A DNA stretch of 64,000 bases from positions 1,178,001 to 1,242,000 of the forward strand of contig NZ_JAHQYI010000001.1 in assembly GCF_019061125.1 (NCBI RefSeq), given 5' to 3'. The notes beneath the pieces were generated by a model. The model saw nothing but the letters and a program-made list of their open reading frames with translations, made no database searches and was not told where the DNA came from. Below are positions 63,995 to 64,000 of the stretch, one piece after another (within the stretch, counting starts at the first letter, position 1; every line of letters begins with the position of its first letter). The position numbers and the translations under genes were made by a program. The stretch is from Microbacterium sp. NC79. GTDB taxonomy: Bacteria > Actinomycetota > Actinomycetes > Actinomycetales > Microbacteriaceae.

Positions 63995-64000
63995 GGAGAG

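Overview
The window looks like a chromosome segment of a high-GC Gram-positive actinobacterium, most likely of the family Microbacteriaceae. The evidence is high-GC DNA with frequent GTG/TTG starts, the order rpsB-tsf-pyrH-frr-cdsA, a zincin-clpS-DUF2017 operon, a GlgE-type glucan operon, GatCAB, EttA, an F420-dependent glucose-6-phosphate dehydrogenase, and a surface protein ending in a sortase-E-like LATTG motif. Gene density is high. No intergenic gap exceeds 300 bases, and I saw no prophage, insertion sequence, rRNA or CRISPR array.

Layout. Positions 1-1.1 kb hold the end of a membrane protein and a XerC-type recombinase. Positions 1.2-11.1 kb are an accessory block: a MATE exporter, a three-gene FecBCD-type ABC importer, an LLM-family protein, Fgd, and two more LLM genes, one of them fused to a FAD-linked oxidase and frameshifted near its 3' end. 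The importer beside Fgd matches the cassette proposed in the literature to import coenzyme F420-0, so I read the block as an F420 salvage-and-use locus. Positions 11.1-18.5 kb carry an M23-like protein, rpsB-tsf-pyrH-frr-cdsA, a DivIVA-motif protein, a secreted SLT-domain protein, a small Cys/His protein and an alpha/beta hydrolase. Positions 18.5-22.5 kb carry an AI-2E-type transporter, an odd 616-residue membrane protein and a YbbN-like thioredoxin/TPR protein. Positions 22.5-29 kb are the minus-strand glgX-glgE-glgB operon, with a LacI-type palindrome at the glgX promoter.

Positions 29-44 kb hold a cysteine desulfurase and mnmA (tRNA thiolation), ligA, a 1228-residue repeat-rich surface protein, an acyl-CoA synthetase, gatCAB and dinB. 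Positions 44-50 kb hold a GerW/YtfJ-like protein, a P-loop kinase-like protein, the zincin-clpS-DUF2017 operon, a LysE exporter, tRNA-His, orn, tRNA-Arg, msrA, an SSB and a lipoprotein. Positions 50-64 kb hold ettA, two hotdog thioesterases, a KstD-like flavoprotein, tdh-kbl, a truncated haemoglobin, an MscS channel, pepN, rpiB and a Nei-type glycosylase.

A recurring feature is a TAnnnT hexamer placed 6-7 bases before the start codon (glgX, glgE, mnmA, ligA, fadD, gatC and others), which points to leaderless mRNAs. Convergent gene pairs are separated by strong inverted repeats that serve as bidirectional terminators.
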